Below, in pieces: positions 62,601 to 64,000 of a stretch of DNA of 64,000 bases (position 1 is the stretch's first letter; every line of letters begins with the position of its first letter). This DNA is from Oenanthe sinensis (lineage: Eukaryota; Streptophyta; Magnoliopsida; Apiales; Apiaceae). Below the pieces are notes generated by a model, which worked only from the letters and a program-made list of their open reading frames with translations, was not told the origin of the DNA and did no database searches. The DNA is taken from NCBI GenBank assembly GCA_028671895.1, contig CM053810.1, positions 61,877,501-61,941,500 on the forward strand. Reading direction: 5' to 3'. The position numbers were made by a program, and so were the translations under genes.

Positions 62601-64000
62601 AAGAACGAAAGTTCAGGGTCGGTGCAAACCGATGGTCATAGAAATATTTCGCCATTTACCTCTCCATTGTCCCACTATGGGGTGACACTTACTTATGAGG
62701 ATGAAGGGGAAAAAAGCATTCATGTTAATAATCTAGCAGACAATGAAATGTTGGAACCCATTCAAGCTGATGGTCAAAATGAAATTTCTCCATCTACCTC
62801 TTCATTAATGACACTTCCTCATGATGACAATCGGAAAAAAATCTTGCATGTCAATGGTGCAGGAAAAAAGAACAAAATGTTGGACCCTATGCAAATTGAT
62901 GGTCGGAGACAAATTTCTCCATCTACAACTCAATTATCCCACATGTCCGTGAAACCTACTTGTGATAAGGACCACCACCCAAAAAACTTGCATGTAAATA
63001 ATGCAGCAAGTGAGAACGAAATGTTGAAAGTCACGAAAACTGGTGGTCATATTCAAATTTCTCCATCTAAATCTCCATCGTCACAGTCGGCCATGAAATT
63101 TACTCATAACAATGACCAGGTAAAAATCCTTCATTTGGTTGATGCAACAACAAAAAACGAAATGCTGGAACTCCTGCAAACTGATAGTCATACTCAAATT
63201 TCTCCAACAACCTCTTGGTTGTCCCAGTCGGCAATGCAACTTACTCATGACAATGATCACACGAAAATCTTACATATGGTTGATGTGACAAGTGAGAACG
63301 AAATCATGCATGTGGTTGATGTAACAACTGAGAACGAAATATTGGACTCTGAAGGTCATATTCGAATCTCTACAGCTATCTCTCCATCATCGCAGTTGTC
63401 CGTGAATCATACTTATGATGATGACCAGGCAAAAATCTTGCACATGGTTGACACAACTAAGAATGATATGTTGAAACCGGTGCAAGCTGATGGTCATATT
63501 CAAATTTCTCAATCTACATCTCCATTGTTCCAACCACACGTGTTATCTAACGCACACTCAGAGTGTTTTCCTTCTCATGCTCATAAATTAGCAGAGCCTG
63601 AGTGTACTGACGTACAAAATGCAGAGCTTTATGAAGATATTGATGGAGAAGCTTTAGATGATTTTGAATATATTTACAGTTGTGACTCTGAGGACTCGGA
63701 ATATTCTGAAGAAATAGACGAAATCAACCTAGAAAATGATGAAGTTGTAAGCATCAATAAAGTTGATACATCAAAAGGTATGCACTACAGAAATTCAATA
63801 ATAGACAAACAGTTTACTTCCGAAGATATAGACAGTCCAGTTTTTAGGTTTAAGTTTAGGAGGGGGAGAATAGTGGACTTGCAAAGCGAGAATGATGTTC
63901 TTAGAAAGCTCAAATTTAGGCAGGGAGTACTGGTGAAAAATGGTAATGGCACTAAAAATTATGTTGGGATGAGGGGATTTCAGAAGAGAGGAATTGTTGA
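59623..64000 (+). CDS. Large tandem-repeat protein with plant calmodulin-binding-like domain (partial)
   Basis: Exon 1 (59623-59701, MGGTRYWLRNKNYKQ) joins in phase over a GT-AG intron to an exon from 59794 that stays open to the right edge, giving about 1,428 residues so far. The N-terminal part is Ser/Lys-rich with VCKCRKGHSFALTAWDP and a basic GRKFRKFITRG patch. From 60540 to 63542 run about 23 diverged repeats of mostly 45-47 residues; a typical unit has QTDGHSQISPSTSPLS, then SAMKLT.DNDQ and LHV.DATTENEMLEP. An acidic block follows (YEDIDGEALDDFEYIY). The last 50 residues have FKFRRGRIVDLQSEND and RKLKFRQGVLV, which resemble the PF07839 plant calmodulin-binding domain; that domain continues beyond the window. 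Function is unknown; calcium/calmodulin binding is inferred. I read every codon in frame and found no stop. Confidence 0.85.
60540..63542 (+). repeat. Coding minisatellite, about 23 units of about 138 bp
   Basis: In-frame tandem repeats inside the last gene. Units differ strongly in sequence and by whole-codon length changes, so the array is old. Recurrent landmarks are GATGGTCATAG.CAAATTTCTCCATCTACC at unit starts, AATGACCA.. in the middle and GAGAA.GAAATGTTGGAACC at the ends. Some units are short, near 60821, 61021 and 61269. Confidence 0.92.

Noticed and set aside
60540..63542. Repeat array considered as CRISPR or satellite DNA
   Set aside because: Units are contiguous without spacers, strongly diverged and in one open frame, so this is a coding minisatellite.

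Overview
This window is nuclear DNA of a flowering plant, most likely a eudicot. Evidence: AT-rich spacers, genes split by small introns, plant-only families (WRKY, CNGC2-type channel, DUF863, CrRLK1L kinase, UGT708-like glycosyltransferase, plastid chorismate mutase), a Ty1/copia retrotransposon and Stowaway-type MITEs. The species cannot be fixed from sequence alone.

Layout. 0.9-5.8 kb (-): myristoylated CDK-like kinase of the IBS1-like group, eight exons. 7.6-9.7 kb (-): FERONIA-like receptor kinase pseudogene that has lost its catalytic loop. 9.84-15.66 kb (+): complete-length copia retrotransposon with 290-bp LTRs, a 5-bp target duplication and broken gag/pol. 17.1-20.6 kb (-): group I WRKY factor (WRKY3/4-like) with an apparent GC-AG intron. 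23.4-26.1 kb (-): plastid-targeted DUF3598-like protein, seven exons. 27.1-29.0 kb (-): APC11, the RING subunit of the anaphase-promoting complex, with an odd first coding intron. 30.7-33.9 kb (-): plastid chorismate mutase, six exons. 33.9-40.1 kb: AT-rich repeat-bearing spacer. 40.1-44.2 kb (+): DUF863 protein with an EAR-like motif. 44.8-47.5 kb: tandemly duplicated segment carrying two identical tRNA-Gln(UUG) genes (-). 47.7-49.1 kb (-): intronless UGT, probably a UGT708-type C-glycosyltransferase. 50.9-54.2 kb (-): CNGC2/DND1-like channel, eight exons. 57.7-58.4 kb (+): RING protein with C-terminal membrane segments. 59.6 kb to the right edge (+): a very long open exon whose C-terminal part resembles the plant calmodulin-binding domain; its middle consists of about 23 diverged tandem repeats of 45-47 residues.

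The genes do not form a pathway; they are ordinary independent plant loci. CNGC2, WRKY3/4-like, the IBS1-like kinase and the calmodulin-binding-like protein belong to families linked to calcium or defence signalling, but nothing here shows they act together. The most unusual feature is the repeat array in the last gene: 4.2 kb of unbroken frame, Ser-Pro-rich units and a block of unit types recurring eight units later. Exon edges were placed by eye from splice dinucleotides, reading phase and family resemblance.
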